Below, in pieces: positions 8,490 to 17,329 of a DNA stretch of 64,000 bases. Every line of letters begins with the position of its first letter. Position 1 is the stretch's first letter. The position numbers and the translations under genes are program-made. Location of the stretch: the NCBI GenBank assembly GCA_903909605.1, contig CAIVWH010000001.1, forward strand, positions 1-64,000, in the 5' to 3' direction. Under the pieces are notes generated by a model, which was not told where the DNA came from, did no database searches, and saw nothing but the letters and a program-made list of their open reading frames with translations. This DNA comes from an uncultured Micrococcales bacterium. Lineage in GTDB: Bacteria > Actinomycetota > Actinomycetes > Actinomycetales > Microbacteriaceae.

Positions 8490-9413
8490 ATGCAGTCTCA
8501 GCGAGCAATTGAGCAGTACCTGCGACACCTCACGATTGAGCGCGGCATGGCCAAGAATACTGTTACCGCCTACCGTCGAGATTTAAAGCGCTACCAAGAT
8601 TTTCTCTCGCAGCAAGGCGTTGATGATTTCAACGAAATATCTGAGTTGCAGGTTGCGGCCTATGCGCAATCTTTGACAACGCAAAAGGCGCTGGCCGCCA
8701 CCAGTGTTGCCAGGCACCTTGCGGCAGTGCGGGGGCTGCATAAATTTCACCTATTGGAAGGCAGCAGCGACCGGGATGTAGCTGCCGGAGTCAAGCCACC
8801 GAAGTCGGCCAGGCGATTGCCAAAGGCGATAACGATTGAGCAGGTTGAGAAACTGCTGGCTGCTTCAGGCCCAGAGCCGGATCAGGTGTTGCCAGGCGAA
8901 TCGATTCGACTGAGGGACCGAGCCTTGCTTGAGCTTCTCTATGCAACTGGTGGCCGAGTCTCAGAAATTATCAATTTGGACCTAGATGACCTGATTGACC
9001 CCACTTTGATCCGGCTGTTTGGCAAGGGGGCCAAGGAGCGGGTAGTGCCGGTTGGTAGTTATGCCGCCAAGGCGCTGGAGGCCTATGCGGTTAGAGTAAG
9101 GCCCGCGCTTGCCGCTCTGGGAAAAGGTACCCCCGCTTTGTTCCTGAACCAACGGGGGAGCCGGCTCAGCAGACAGAGCGCCTGGCAGATCATTGCTCAG
9201 GCGGCCCAGGCCGCTGGTCTGATCGACCACATCTCACCGCACACGCTGAGGCACTCCTTCGCAACACACCTGCTCGAGGGCGGGGCGGATGTGCGAGTGG
9301 TTCAGGAGTTGCTTGGCCACTCATCCGTGGCGACTACCCAGATTTACACTCTGGTGACTATTGACCGGCTCAGGGACGTCTACCAGCAGGCGCATCCGCG
9401 AGCCAGGGCCTGA
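8490..9413 (+). CDS. xerD: Tyrosine recombinase XerD
   Basis: The 307-residue tyrosine recombinase resolves chromosome dimers at dif together with XerC. An N-terminal SAM-like DNA-binding domain (about residues 1–90) precedes the catalytic domain. All six catalytic residues are visible: R156, K182, H251, R254, H277 and the nucleophile Y286. Position next to the segregation genes parA–scpA–scpB is the standard actinobacterial context, so this is the housekeeping XerD rather than a phage integrase. Confidence 0.94.
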   Translation: MQSQRAIEQYLRHLTIERGMAKNTVTAYRRDLKRYQDFLSQQGVDDFNEISELQVAAYAQSLTTQKALAATSVARHLAAVRGLHKFHLLEGSSDRDVAAGVKPPKSARRLPKAITIEQVEKLLAASGPEPDQVLPGESIRLRDRALLELLYATGGRVSEIINLDLDDLIDPTLIRLFGKGAKERVVPVGSYAAKALEAYAVRVRPALAALGKGTPALFLNQRGSRLSRQSAWQIIAQAAQAAGLIDHISPHTLRHSFATHLLEGGADVRVVQELLGHSSVATTQIYTLVTIDRLRDVYQQAHPRARA

Positions 9414-9469
9414 AAATCGTTCCCCGTTTGCTCGGTAGGCTAGGGGTAACTTAATCCGGGAGGAACCAA

Positions 9470-10306
9470 GTGGCCAGCAAAGTCGAAGTCGACACCCGTT
9501 TTCCTACCCCAAAAAAGCTGACTACCCATGGCCCAGCTCGAATCATTGCGATGTCGAATCAAAAGGGTGGGGTCGGCAAAACCACAACCTCAGTTAACGT
9601 TGCAGCCGCGCTCGCGGGGTATGGTCGCAAGGTGCTCGCGGTGGATCTCGACCCGCAGGGAGCGCTCACGGCCCACCTCGGAGTTGACGCCAAGCCCGGA
9701 GACATCCTCACGGTCTATGAGGCCATGAAGGGCAAGGCCGAGCCAAAGGACGTGATCGTTCACACCGAGGTAAAAAACCTTGACCTCATGCCTGCAAACA
9801 TTGAACTTTCGGCAGCAGAGATTGAGTTTGTCACCGAGGTAGCGCGCGAGCACATCCTTGCAAATGTCTTACGCAAGGTTTCTGATGACTATGACGTCAT
9901 AATCATTGATTGCCAGCCATCGCTTGGAATTCTTACAGTCAACGCACTCACCGCCGCGCACGGGGTGCTAATTCCGATGGCAACCGATTTCTTTGCTCTT
10001 AGAGGCGTTGCGCTTTTGCTGGCAAACCTGGTCAACAAGGTGAAAGAGCGACTCAACCCGGCTTTGAAACTCGATGGCATCATCATCACGATGCACGAAC
10101 GCACCAGCCACTCGCGTGAGGTGCTAGCCAGTCTCTACGACCACTTTGGCGACGAGGTTTTCAAATCTCAGGTGAACAGAACCGTGAAATTGAAATACGC
10201 GACTGCCGCCCAAAAGCCAATCACCGAATATGAACCGAATTCCGAGGCGGCAGAGTCATACCGTTCGGTCGCTCGAGAGTTGATCTTCCGTGGCTGCGCA
10301 CCATAA
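9470..10306 (+). CDS. ParA-like ATPase upstream of scpAB (PldP/Rv1708 type)
   Basis: The 278-residue ATPase has the deviant Walker A SNQKGGVGKTTT near residue 27, then DLDPQGALTAHLG and IIDCQPSLG. The start GTG 9470 has a GGGAGGAACC site just upstream. It is not paired with parB but with scpA, matching Rv1708 and the Corynebacterium PldP locus. PldP is described as a ParA-like protein affecting division and segregation, so a role in nucleoid or division-site positioning is likely. The last 17 bases overlap scpA. Confidence 0.87.
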   Translation: MASKVEVDTRFPTPKKLTTHGPARIIAMSNQKGGVGKTTTSVNVAAALAGYGRKVLAVDLDPQGALTAHLGVDAKPGDILTVYEAMKGKAEPKDVIVHTEVKNLDLMPANIELSAAEIEFVTEVAREHILANVLRKVSDDYDVIIIDCQPSLGILTVNALTAAHGVLIPMATDFFALRGVALLLANLVNKVKERLNPALKLDGIIITMHERTSHSREVLASLYDHFGDEVFKSQVNRTVKLKYATAAQKPITEYEPNSEAAESYRSVARELIFRGCAP

Positions 10307-11117
10307 GAATCAGGCCGCAGAGCACGAGGTTAAAGGCACCGGGTTTTCGCTGGCCATTGGCAACTTTGATGGGCCATTCGACCTGCTTCTGTCGCTGATC
10401 AACAAACATGAACTCGATATCACCGAGGTTTCCCTAAGCAGGGTCACAGGTGAATTCATCGCCTACGTTGCCACCCTGGATGGGCCAGATGAACTCGACC
10501 AGGCAAGCGAATTTTTGGTGGTTGCCGCAACGTTGCTTGACCTAAAGGTTGCAGGGCTTCTGCCCAAGGGGGAGTTGGTCGACCCGGAAGATGTGGCGCT
10601 ACTCGAGGCTCGAGACCTCTTGTTCGCAAAACTTTTGCAATATCGAGCCTTCAAGCAAGTTTCCTCATGGTTCGCCTCACGCTTCGAACTTGAAGCTGGG
10701 CGAGTAGCCCGAGAGGTGCGCGTTGAAGAGCGATTCAAGGAGCAGCGCTCGGAGCTGATCTGGACAATGGCCCTCGGCGACTTCGCGAAGCTAGCCGAAG
10801 AAGTGCTCACGCCAAAGGTCATCCCAGGAATTGGAATGACTCACCTGCATGCTCCTCGCGTGAGCATCCGTGAGCAGGCTGCTGAAATCATCGGCATGCT
10901 GCGCTCTAGCGGTCGGCTGACCTTTCGGCAGATTATCTCGGCGGTTTCGGAGCGAGCCGTTGTGGTTGCTAGATTCCTTGCCGTCCTTGAGCTTTACCGC
11001 TACTCGGCAATCAACTTCGAGCAGGATTCCCCATTGGGTGAGCTGAACATCAACTGGGTTGGCGGCAAATTTGACGATGAAGAATTAGCAGAACTAGGAG
11101 CGGACTATGAGTCTTGA
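10290..11117 (+). CDS. scpA: Segregation and condensation protein A
   Basis: The 275-residue kleisin subunit links Smc heads and binds ScpB dimers. The N-terminal FDGPFDLLLSLINKHELDI block is the ScpA hallmark, and the C-terminal winged helix (about residues 195–265) is present. The start is GTG 10290 inside the end of the upstream ParA gene; no better start closer to the conserved block was seen. It overlaps scpB by 11 bases, so the pair is translationally coupled. Confidence 0.93.
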   Translation: MAAHHKNQAAEHEVKGTGFSLAIGNFDGPFDLLLSLINKHELDITEVSLSRVTGEFIAYVATLDGPDELDQASEFLVVAATLLDLKVAGLLPKGELVDPEDVALLEARDLLFAKLLQYRAFKQVSSWFASRFELEAGRVAREVRVEERFKEQRSELIWTMALGDFAKLAEEVLTPKVIPGIGMTHLHAPRVSIREQAAEIIGMLRSSGRLTFRQIISAVSERAVVVARFLAVLELYRYSAINFEQDSPLGELNINWVGGKFDDEELAELGADYES

Positions 11118-11793
11118 CGAGGACTTTGAGGCAGAGGCGACCGGGCAACACTTGCCCGTGGATGGCCTGATTAGCGAAGGCGAAATCGAGCAGCTCACTT
11201 CGGCTGTAGAGGTCGAGGCGGAAACCGCTGTCATCAAATTGACCGAAGATGACCTTAGAGGCGCCGTCGAGGCAATTTTGATGGTCACTGACTCGCCAAT
11301 CTCGGTTGTTGCTCTAGCGGCGGCTCTTGAGCATCCGGTCGGAGAAGTTAGAAACGCAGTCGAAAGCCTTCGACGTGACTACAACGGCGAACTCGGTGGA
11401 TCGGTTCGAGGATTCGAGCTACGTGAGGTTGCAGGTGGCTGGAGAATCTATGTGCGCCATGACTTCGATTGGGCAGTGCGCCTGTTTCTAGCAAATGAGA
11501 ACCCAACCAAGCTTTCACAGGCAGCCCTTGAGACACTTGCCGTAATTGCCTATCGACAGCCAATTTCGAGAGGGCAAATCGCCTCGATTCGTGCGGTAAA
11601 CGTTGACTCGGTCGTAAAGACTCTGCACAGCAGAGGACTAATCACCGAGCTCTACACCGATAGCGAGACTGGCGCCATCAACTACGGCACGACTGAGCTG
11701 ACTCTCGAATTGCTCGGCATAAACTCGCTCGAAGAGTTGCCACTTATCAGCCCATACCTTCCAGACAACAGCAGCAACTTCGATGGCGAGTGA
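11107..11793 (+). CDS. scpB: Segregation and condensation protein B
   Basis: The 228-residue protein has about 45 acidic N-terminal residues not found in short ScpBs, followed by two winged-helix domains, seen in LRGAVEAILMVTDSPIS and the LSQAALETLAVIAYRQPI block. ScpB dimers join ScpA and Smc in the condensin complex. The gene overlaps scpA by 11 bases and the downstream pseudouridine synthase by 11 bases. The acidic extension is common in actinobacterial ScpB. Confidence 0.93.
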   Translation: MSLDEDFEAEATGQHLPVDGLISEGEIEQLTSAVEVEAETAVIKLTEDDLRGAVEAILMVTDSPISVVALAAALEHPVGEVRNAVESLRRDYNGELGGSVRGFELREVAGGWRIYVRHDFDWAVRLFLANENPTKLSQAALETLAVIAYRQPISRGQIASIRAVNVDSVVKTLHSRGLITELYTDSETGAINYGTTELTLELLGINSLEELPLISPYLPDNSSNFDGE

Positions 11794-12568
11794 AGCGGAA
11801 GAAGGCGTTCGCCTTCAAAAAGTATTAGCGGCGGCTGGTGTCGCATCACGTCGAGTGTGCGAGCAACTGATTGTCGACGGCAAAGTTGTGGTCAACGGAA
11901 AGCGCGTGACGGAACTTGGCACCCGAATCAATCCAGAGGTCGACAGGGTGAGCGTCAGCGGCACGCCAATTCAACTGGATGTGTCGCGCGTCTATTTGTT
12001 GCTGAACAAGCCGGTTGGCGTAGTCAGTTCGATGGCCGATGAAAATGGCCGCCCAGACCTAAGCCAATTTGTGGTTGGTTACGATCGGGTGTTCAACGTG
12101 GGTCGATTGGATGCTGAAACCAGTGGCCTGATCATCATGACCAACGACGGGGAGTTGGCTCATAAGCTTGCCCACCCAAAGTTTGGCGTAACTAAGACCT
12201 ATGTGGCAAAGGTCGAGGGCTCAGTTGATGCAAACATCATTCACAAGTTGCTAAGCGGTTTCGAGTTGGAGGACGGCTTTATCAAGGCCGACAAGGCTAA
12301 CTTGATTCAAGTTGGACAATTTGAGTCGCTGATCGAAATCGTTTTGCACTCGGGGCGTAACCGTATCGTGCGCCGCATGTTCGAGCATTTGGGACACCCG
12401 GTGTTGGGGCTGGTTCGCAAGCAGTTTGGCCCGATTCACCTTGGACCGTTGCCCTTGGGGCGGGTGCGGGAACTCAGTAAAATAGAGGTCGGCTCGCTGC
12501 TCAAAGCGGCCGAAGGCAAGGCGAGTGCTCCTCGCAGGCCCCAAACCAGCAAATCGAGAGGGCGGTAG
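11783..12568 (+). CDS. rluB: RsuA/RluB-family 23S rRNA pseudouridine synthase
   Basis: The 261-residue enzyme has an N-terminal S4 domain (about residues 8–55) and the RsuA/RluB catalytic domain with the motif VGRLDAETSGLIIMTNDG, whose Asp is the catalytic residue. It likely makes pseudouridine in the peptidyl transferase region of 23S rRNA (2605 in E. coli numbering). The C-terminal tail is basic and low-complexity (KASAPRRPQTSKSRGR). The scpB–rluB order is universal in actinobacteria. Confidence 0.91.
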   Translation: MASEAEEGVRLQKVLAAAGVASRRVCEQLIVDGKVVVNGKRVTELGTRINPEVDRVSVSGTPIQLDVSRVYLLLNKPVGVVSSMADENGRPDLSQFVVGYDRVFNVGRLDAETSGLIIMTNDGELAHKLAHPKFGVTKTYVAKVEGSVDANIIHKLLSGFELEDGFIKADKANLIQVGQFESLIEIVLHSGRNRIVRRMFEHLGHPVLGLVRKQFGPIHLGPLPLGRVRELSKIEVGSLLKAAEGKASAPRRPQTSKSRGR

Positions 12569-12570
12569 CC

Positions 12571-12933
12571 ATGGCACTCAGGGCTATTCGCGGCGCCATT
12601 CAGCTCGATAGCGATGAGCGCCAGCACCTGCTGAAATCTACTGCCGAGTTGATTTCGAAGATTTTGCACGTAAATAACCTCGACACAGCAGACCTCGTTT
12701 CGATCCTTTTTACCGCCACCCCTGACATCACCAGCGAGTTTCCGGCCCTTGCCGCTCGTGAGCTCGGCCTGGGCGATGTACCGCTCATGTGCTTCGTCGA
12801 AATGAACGTTAAAACAGCGATGCCGCTCGTGATTCGCGTGATGGTGAATGCTAATACCGACATCCCTCGGGCTGAGATTCAGCACGTTTACCTTCGCGGC
12901 GCCGCAGCGCTCCGATTGGACCTGGCCCAGTGA
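12571..12933 (+). CDS. aroH: Chorismate mutase, AroH type
   Basis: The 120-residue protein matches the trimeric AroH class, which converts chorismate to prephenate. Visible features are the N-terminal AIRGAIQ stretch with the early conserved Arg, the ATPDITSEFPALAAR block and the C-terminal HVYLRGAAALR with the substrate-binding Arg. The length is typical. It sits two bases after rluB and overlaps tyrA by four bases, so two consecutive steps towards tyrosine are made from one transcript. Confidence 0.9.
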   Translation: MALRAIRGAIQLDSDERQHLLKSTAELISKILHVNNLDTADLVSILFTATPDITSEFPALAARELGLGDVPLMCFVEMNVKTAMPLVIRVMVNANTDIPRAEIQHVYLRGAAALRLDLAQ

Positions 12934-14009
12934 CGTCAAGGATTGCCGGCAGCGTGCGCGTAGTTGGCGCGGGTCTGCTCGGAACGAGTATTGGTCTTGC
13001 CCTTACCAAACAAGGCGTCGATGTGGCTATCACAGACGCCTCGCCGGCTTCGAGCGCATTAGCGATTGACTATGGCGCCGGGCGCGCGCCTCACCCTCAA
13101 GATGAACCAACGATCGTTGTTGTATGTGTTCCTCCAGACATAACGGCACAGATTGTTTCCGCTGAGTTAGCGGCGTTCCCGAAGGCAGTTGTCACAGACG
13201 TAGCAAGCGTAAAGTCTTCAATTCTCGAATCTTTGATCAGCGCGAATGCTGACCTGACCAGGTATGTGGGGTCGCATCCAATGGCCGGACGCGAGAGAGG
13301 TGGCGCAATATCGGGTAGGGCCGACCTCTTCATCGGTCGCACCTGGGTAATTTCACCGAATCCTGACAGCACCGATGCTGCCGTTGTTGCCGTTGAGAAT
13401 CTCGCCCACGCGGTAGGCGCGGCAACCGCGACCGTACCTGCGGTTGAGCATGACCGTGCCGTTGCTCTCGTCTCACACCTGCCTCAGATCGTGGCAAGCC
13501 TCACAGCCGGCCAACTGGTCGACGCCGATGCCGCAGATGTTCTGCTTGCTGGGCAGGGCATCCGAGACACCATTCGAATTGCGGCAAGCGACCCGGCACT
13601 CTGGGTGCAGATTCTGTCGGCGAACGCCGGAGACGTGGTTCAGCTGCTGAAGTCTCTCTCGCGAGATCTCGATTCGGTCATCGCAGCGCTCGAAAATGTG
13701 CAGGCGCCAGGAGCCCTTGCAACCCTTTCTAAGGCGCTGGACCGGGGGAACCAAGGAGCGTCGCGCCTGCCAGGAAAGCACGGGGCGCAGGCAACCGACT
13801 ATTCAACTCTTACTGTGATGATCGACGACAAGCCGGGCGAGCTGGCGCGATTGCTCACCGAGGTTGGCGAAGTTGGGGTCAACCTGGAAGAAATCAAGCT
13901 GGAACACTCGCCTTCAAGCGCAATTGGTCTAGTAGAACTTTTCGTTGTGCCATCCATCGAGCCGCATTTGTCTGCCGAGCTAAGCAAACGCGGATGGCGG
14001 TTGGTCTGA
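12930..14009 (+). CDS. tyrA: Prephenate dehydrogenase
   Basis: The 359-residue enzyme oxidatively decarboxylates prephenate to 4-hydroxyphenylpyruvate for tyrosine synthesis. The N-terminal Rossmann motif is VVGAGLLGTSIGLAL; GSHPMAGRERGG is the substrate-binding block; a C-terminal ACT domain (about residues 285–355, TVMIDDKPGELARLL) suggests feedback control by an aromatic amino acid. The start GTG 12930 overlaps the aroH stop, and its stop forms a TGATG junction with cmk. Confidence 0.93.
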   Translation: MTSRIAGSVRVVGAGLLGTSIGLALTKQGVDVAITDASPASSALAIDYGAGRAPHPQDEPTIVVVCVPPDITAQIVSAELAAFPKAVVTDVASVKSSILESLISANADLTRYVGSHPMAGRERGGAISGRADLFIGRTWVISPNPDSTDAAVVAVENLAHAVGAATATVPAVEHDRAVALVSHLPQIVASLTAGQLVDADAADVLLAGQGIRDTIRIAASDPALWVQILSANAGDVVQLLKSLSRDLDSVIAALENVQAPGALATLSKALDRGNQGASRLPGKHGAQATDYSTLTVMIDDKPGELARLLTEVGEVGVNLEEIKLEHSPSSAIGLVELFVVPSIEPHLSAELSKRGWRLV

Positions 14010-14674
14010 TGTCTCGCATAGTCATTGCCATTGACGGTCCGGCTGGTTCGGGCAAATCAAGTGTTGCTAAGGAGTTGGCCCGAGAATTCGGGTTTGCCTA
14101 CCTGGACACAGGCGCCGCCTACCGCGCGCTTGCCTGGGTGGTTCTCAATGGGCCTGGCGATACCTTGCTAGACAGCCCGGACCTTGCTCATGAATTTAGG
14201 TACGACATTTCAACTGACCCAGACGATTTCTGGGTGAGAGTTGGCGAAGTCGATGTCACCGAATCCATTAGGACCAATTTGATCTCTGAGGCCGTATCCA
14301 GTGTTGCAAGAAATCAAAATGTGCGCCGGTTCATGAAGGAATTGACCCACCAGATTGCTGAAGATTGTAACGCCCCCGGCATTGTCATCGAGGGACGCGA
14401 CATCACCACGGTCGTTTTCCCAAATGCTGATTCGCGCCTACTGCTCACCGCAGACGAGCAGGTGCGCATCGCAAGGCGAGCAAAGCAGCTCGACGCAGGT
14501 GAGGGGCACGACCTGAGTCGTTCGGTTACCAAGCGGGATGAGGCAGACTCTAAAGTGGTCGATTTTTTGACAGCCGCCGAGGGTGTTACCTTGATTGATT
14601 CAACAAACCTTGATTTCGATGCCACCGTAGAGGCTATGGAATTGCAGATTCGCAAAGACCTGGAGGAACGATGA
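14009..14674 (+). CDS. cmk: Cytidylate kinase
   Basis: The 221-residue kinase phosphorylates CMP and dCMP. It starts [18 protein letters not shown], with the P-loop at the N-terminus, and contains [14 protein letters not shown] and the R-rich lid region RIARRAKQ. The start at ATG 14009 (TGATG overlap with tyrA) is preferred over an in-frame ATG at 13994. It overlaps der by four bases. The cmk–der pair is conserved widely in bacteria. Confidence 0.94.
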   Translation: MSRIVIAIDGPAGSGKSSVAKELAREFGFAYLDTGAAYRALAWVVLNGPGDTLLDSPDLAHEFRYDISTDPDDFWVRVGEVDVTESIRTNLISEAVSSVARNQNVRRFMKELTHQIAEDCNAPGIVIEGRDITTVVFPNADSRLLLTADEQVRIARRAKQLDAGEGHDLSRSVTKRDEADSKVVDFLTAAEGVTLIDSTNLDFDATVEAMELQIRKDLEER

Positions 14675-16185
14675 GCAACGAATTCGACGACTTTGAATTC
14701 GAGGACGCCGATCCCGGCTTCATCGAGAAAATCAAGTCTGTAAGCGACGAAGAGGCTGCCATCCGCATGGCGGCTCTGCGCGAGGGGCTCGAGGAGTATG
14801 AACTCGCTCAGGAAGACCTCGACGCACTTGCCCTGGAGCTCGGTTTTGACAGCGAGCCGGCCTACCTGCCGGCGCTGCCCGTTCTAGCAATCGTGGGCCG
14901 TCCGAATGTGGGCAAGTCAGCGCTGGTAAATCGCATTCTCGGCCGTCGTGAGGCCGTTGTCGAAGATAAGCCTGGTGTGACCCGCGACCGAGTTTCATAC
15001 AAAGCCGAATGGAATGGCCGCAAATTCACCCTTGTGGACACTGGCGGTTGGGAACCGGACGCCAAAGGGATAGACAAGGCCGTTGCGATTCAAGCCGAGA
15101 TCGCCATCGAGCTTGCCGATGCCGTGCTCTTTGTAGTTGATGCCATGGTTGGCGCTACCTCGAGCGATGAGCGCGTTGTGCCATTGCTGCGCAAGAGCGG
15201 AAAGCCAGTTGTACTGGCCGCTAACAAGATTGACGATCTGAAGCAGGAGCCGGAAGCTGCCGGGCTATGGTCGCTTGGTCTCGGCGAGCCCATGCCAGTA
15301 TCCGCCGTGCACGGCCGCGGCGTCGCTGACCTTCTGGATGCGGCTATGGCCGTTCTTCCAGAGGAGTCTGCCGTTGCTAAACAAGAGTTTGGTGGGCCAC
15401 GTCGCGTGGCACTCATCGGTCGCCCGAATGTTGGAAAGTCTTCGCTGCTAAACAAAGCCATCGGGTCTGAGCGTGTTGTCGTCAACGAGCTAGCTGGAAC
15501 CACACGCGATCCAATCGATGAGCAGGTTGAGCTTGGCGGTCGACCATGGCGCTTTATCGACACCGCGGGTATTCGCCGTCGAGTACACCTGACTGAAGGC
15601 GCCGATTTCTATGCCAGTTTGCGCACGGCTGCTGCAGTTGAGCGGGCTGAAGTTGCGGTAGTGCTTCTCGATGTCACAGTACCGATCAGTGAAGCCGATA
15701 TTCGCATTGTTGACATGGCACTCGAAGCAGGTCGTGCGCTGGTGCTTGCTTTCAATAAGTGGGATGAACTTGATGATGAACGTCGCCGCTACCTTGAGCG
15801 CGAAATCGAGCAAGACCTCGATCACGTCAATTGGGCTCCGCGGGTAAACATTTCGGCGAAAACCGGGCGTCATCTAGAAAAGCTGGTTCCTGCCCTGGAA
15901 GTGGCGCTCGATGGCTGGGACACCCGTATTCCAACCGGCAAGCTGAATGCTTTTGTGCAGGAACTCACTATGGAAAACCCGCACCCGGTTCGCGGAGGCA
16001 AGCAACCTCGAATTCTTTTTGCCACCCAGGTCTCAACCAGGCCGCCAAAGTTTGTTCTTTTCACCACTGGGTTCCTTGATCCCGGGTATCGTCGTTTCAT
16101 TCAGCGTCGCTTGCGCGAGACCTATGGTTTCGAAGGGTCGCCGATTGAAATTTCGATGCGAATTCGTGAAAAGCGCAAGCGATAG
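14671..16185 (+). CDS. der: Ribosome-associated GTPase Der (EngA)
   Basis: The 504-residue protein has two tandem GTPase domains and a C-terminal KH-like domain, and assists 50S subunit assembly. The first G1 motif is [14 protein letters not shown] (about residue 76) and the second [14 protein letters not shown] (about 250); NKID and NKWD are the two G4 motifs. The N-terminus has an acidic extension of about 65 residues, usual in actinobacterial Der. The gene is followed after 11 bases by a tRNA, so the tRNA may be co-transcribed. Confidence 0.95.
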   Translation: MSNEFDDFEFEDADPGFIEKIKSVSDEEAAIRMAALREGLEEYELAQEDLDALALELGFDSEPAYLPALPVLAIVGRPNVGKSALVNRILGRREAVVEDKPGVTRDRVSYKAEWNGRKFTLVDTGGWEPDAKGIDKAVAIQAEIAIELADAVLFVVDAMVGATSSDERVVPLLRKSGKPVVLAANKIDDLKQEPEAAGLWSLGLGEPMPVSAVHGRGVADLLDAAMAVLPEESAVAKQEFGGPRRVALIGRPNVGKSSLLNKAIGSERVVVNELAGTTRDPIDEQVELGGRPWRFIDTAGIRRRVHLTEGADFYASLRTAAAVERAEVAVVLLDVTVPISEADIRIVDMALEAGRALVLAFNKWDELDDERRRYLEREIEQDLDHVNWAPRVNISAKTGRHLEKLVPALEVALDGWDTRIPTGKLNAFVQELTMENPHPVRGGKQPRILFATQVSTRPPKFVLFTTGFLDPGYRRFIQRRLRETYGFEGSPIEISMRIREKRKR

Positions 16186-16196
16186 CATTTAGTTTT

Positions 16197-16270
16197 CGGG
16201 CTATAGCGCAGTTTGGTAGCGCACTTGTCTGGGGGACAAGGGGTCGTCGGTTCAAATCCGGCTAGCCCGA
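16197..16270 (+). tRNA. tRNA-Pro (anticodon GGG)
   Basis: A 74-base cloverleaf folds fully by hand: acceptor CGGGCTA (16197–16203) pairs with TAGCCCG (16263–16269), discriminator A 16270; D stem GCGC/GCGC; anticodon stem CTTGT/ACAAG with loop CTGGGGG and anticodon GGG at 16231–16233; T stem GTCGG/CCGGC around TTCAAAT. CCA is not encoded. It lies 11 bases after der and 14 bases before pgsA. Confidence 0.96.
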
Positions 16271-16284
16271 CGAAAGGAACCGCA

Positions 16285-16872
16285 ATGACTCTTTGGCAAG
16301 AATGGCGCACCTTGCCAAACCTGCTCAGCACGCTGCGGCTGCTGCTGGTTCCGGTTTTCTTCGCACTCATCATCGGTCATCAAGATTCGTTCGCGGTTCT
16401 GGTGATGGCGGTGGCAAGTGTCACCGACTACCTGGATGGCTATCTCGCTCGGAAGCTTAACCAAGTGACTAGGCTCGGGCAGTTGCTCGATCCGGCGGCC
16501 GACCGCCTGTACATCCTGGCTGCGCTCATCGGCTTGGTGATCGTTGGCTATGTGCCGCTTTGGTTCGCGCTGGTCTTGATTGCTCGTGACCTGCTGCTGG
16601 CTGCGACTTACCCGATGCTATCTTCGCGCGGGTTCGGCCCGCTGCCAGTTCACAGACTAGGCAAGGCTGGCACCTTTGCACTTCTCTATGCACTTCCGCT
16701 ACTGCTGATTGCCCGAGCCCTCGTTTCGGTTGAATACTTCATTATTCCCCTGGCCTGGGCATTCGCCGGATGGGGAGCATTTTTGTATTGGTGGGCGGGC
16801 GCTGTCTACCTTCAGCAGCTAGCCTCTGTGGTGAAATCGCACCCTCGCAATTCCACTAGGCTTGGCATCTGA
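16285..16872 (+). CDS. pgsA: CDP-alcohol phosphatidyltransferase (PgsA type)
   Basis: The 195-residue integral membrane enzyme carries the CDP-alcohol phosphatidyltransferase motif, seen as DYLDGYLARK followed by LGQLLDPAADR. It likely makes phosphatidylglycerol phosphate from CDP-diacylglycerol and glycerol 3-phosphate, although other CDP-alcohol transferases share the motif. Four or five membrane segments are apparent. The start ATG 16285, after an AAAGGAA site (16274–16280), is chosen because the longer open frame runs back into the tRNA. It neighbours a GarA-type gene, as pgsA2 does in M. tuberculosis. Confidence 0.87.
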   Translation: MTLWQEWRTLPNLLSTLRLLLVPVFFALIIGHQDSFAVLVMAVASVTDYLDGYLARKLNQVTRLGQLLDPAADRLYILAALIGLVIVGYVPLWFALVLIARDLLLAATYPMLSSRGFGPLPVHRLGKAGTFALLYALPLLLIARALVSVEYFIIPLAWAFAGWGAFLYWWAGAVYLQQLASVVKSHPRNSTRLGI

Positions 16873-16885
16873 GGTTTTGGGAAAA

Positions 16886-17329
16886 ATGCACGAAGAATTC
16901 ATCGACGACGAGCAAATGGGCGATATTGGATCGACCCAGCGCTTCAACGACGACTTCCTCGCGCCTGACGAACCCGGTCTAAGCCCTGAGGGGAAGAGCG
17001 CCATCGATGCTCTTCCGTCTGGCAGCGCACTGCTTATCGTTCAGCGCGGACCAAACGAAGGATCACGGTTCCTTCTTGACCAGGATGTGACCACCGTGGG
17101 TCGTCACCCAAACGCAGACATATTCTTGGATGACGTCACCGTGTCTAGACGTCACGCTGAGTTCCGCCGCATCGGCACGAAGTTCACCATTAACGACCTT
17201 GCCTCTCTCAACGGAACCTATTTTGATGGGGTTCGAATTGACAGCGCATTGCTCGACGAAGGTGCCGAAGTGCAAATCGGCAAATACAAATTCACATTCT
17301 TCGCGTCGCGCTCGGATCTGGAGAACTAA
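16886..17329 (+). CDS. garA: GarA/OdhI-type FHA domain protein
   Basis: The 147-residue protein has a short acidic N-terminus and a single FHA domain (about residues 50–140; GRHPNADIFLDDVTVSRRHAEF and NGTYFDGVRIDS). Homologues GarA and OdhI bind and inhibit 2-oxoglutarate dehydrogenase when unphosphorylated and are controlled by Ser/Thr kinases at an N-terminal ETTS motif. Here the corresponding stretch reads IGSTQRFNDDFL, so only one Thr is kept. The start ATG 16886 is chosen over an upstream TTG (16862) that overlaps pgsA. The stop overlaps the next gene in a TAATG junction. Confidence 0.88.
   Translation: MHEEFIDDEQMGDIGSTQRFNDDFLAPDEPGLSPEGKSAIDALPSGSALLIVQRGPNEGSRFLLDQDVTTVGRHPNADIFLDDVTVSRRHAEFRRIGTKFTINDLASLNGTYFDGVRIDSALLDEGAEVQIGKYKFTFFASRSDLEN

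Noticed and set aside
8490-9413. XerD as an integrase of a mobile element, with tRNA-Pro as attachment site
   Set aside because: XerD is in its conserved housekeeping place, no direct repeat of the tRNA 3' end was seen, and no phage or transfer genes are present.
16213-16284. Longer N-terminus for pgsA
   Set aside because: The extension would translate the tRNA-Pro sequence; the ATG at 16285 has its own ribosome binding site.
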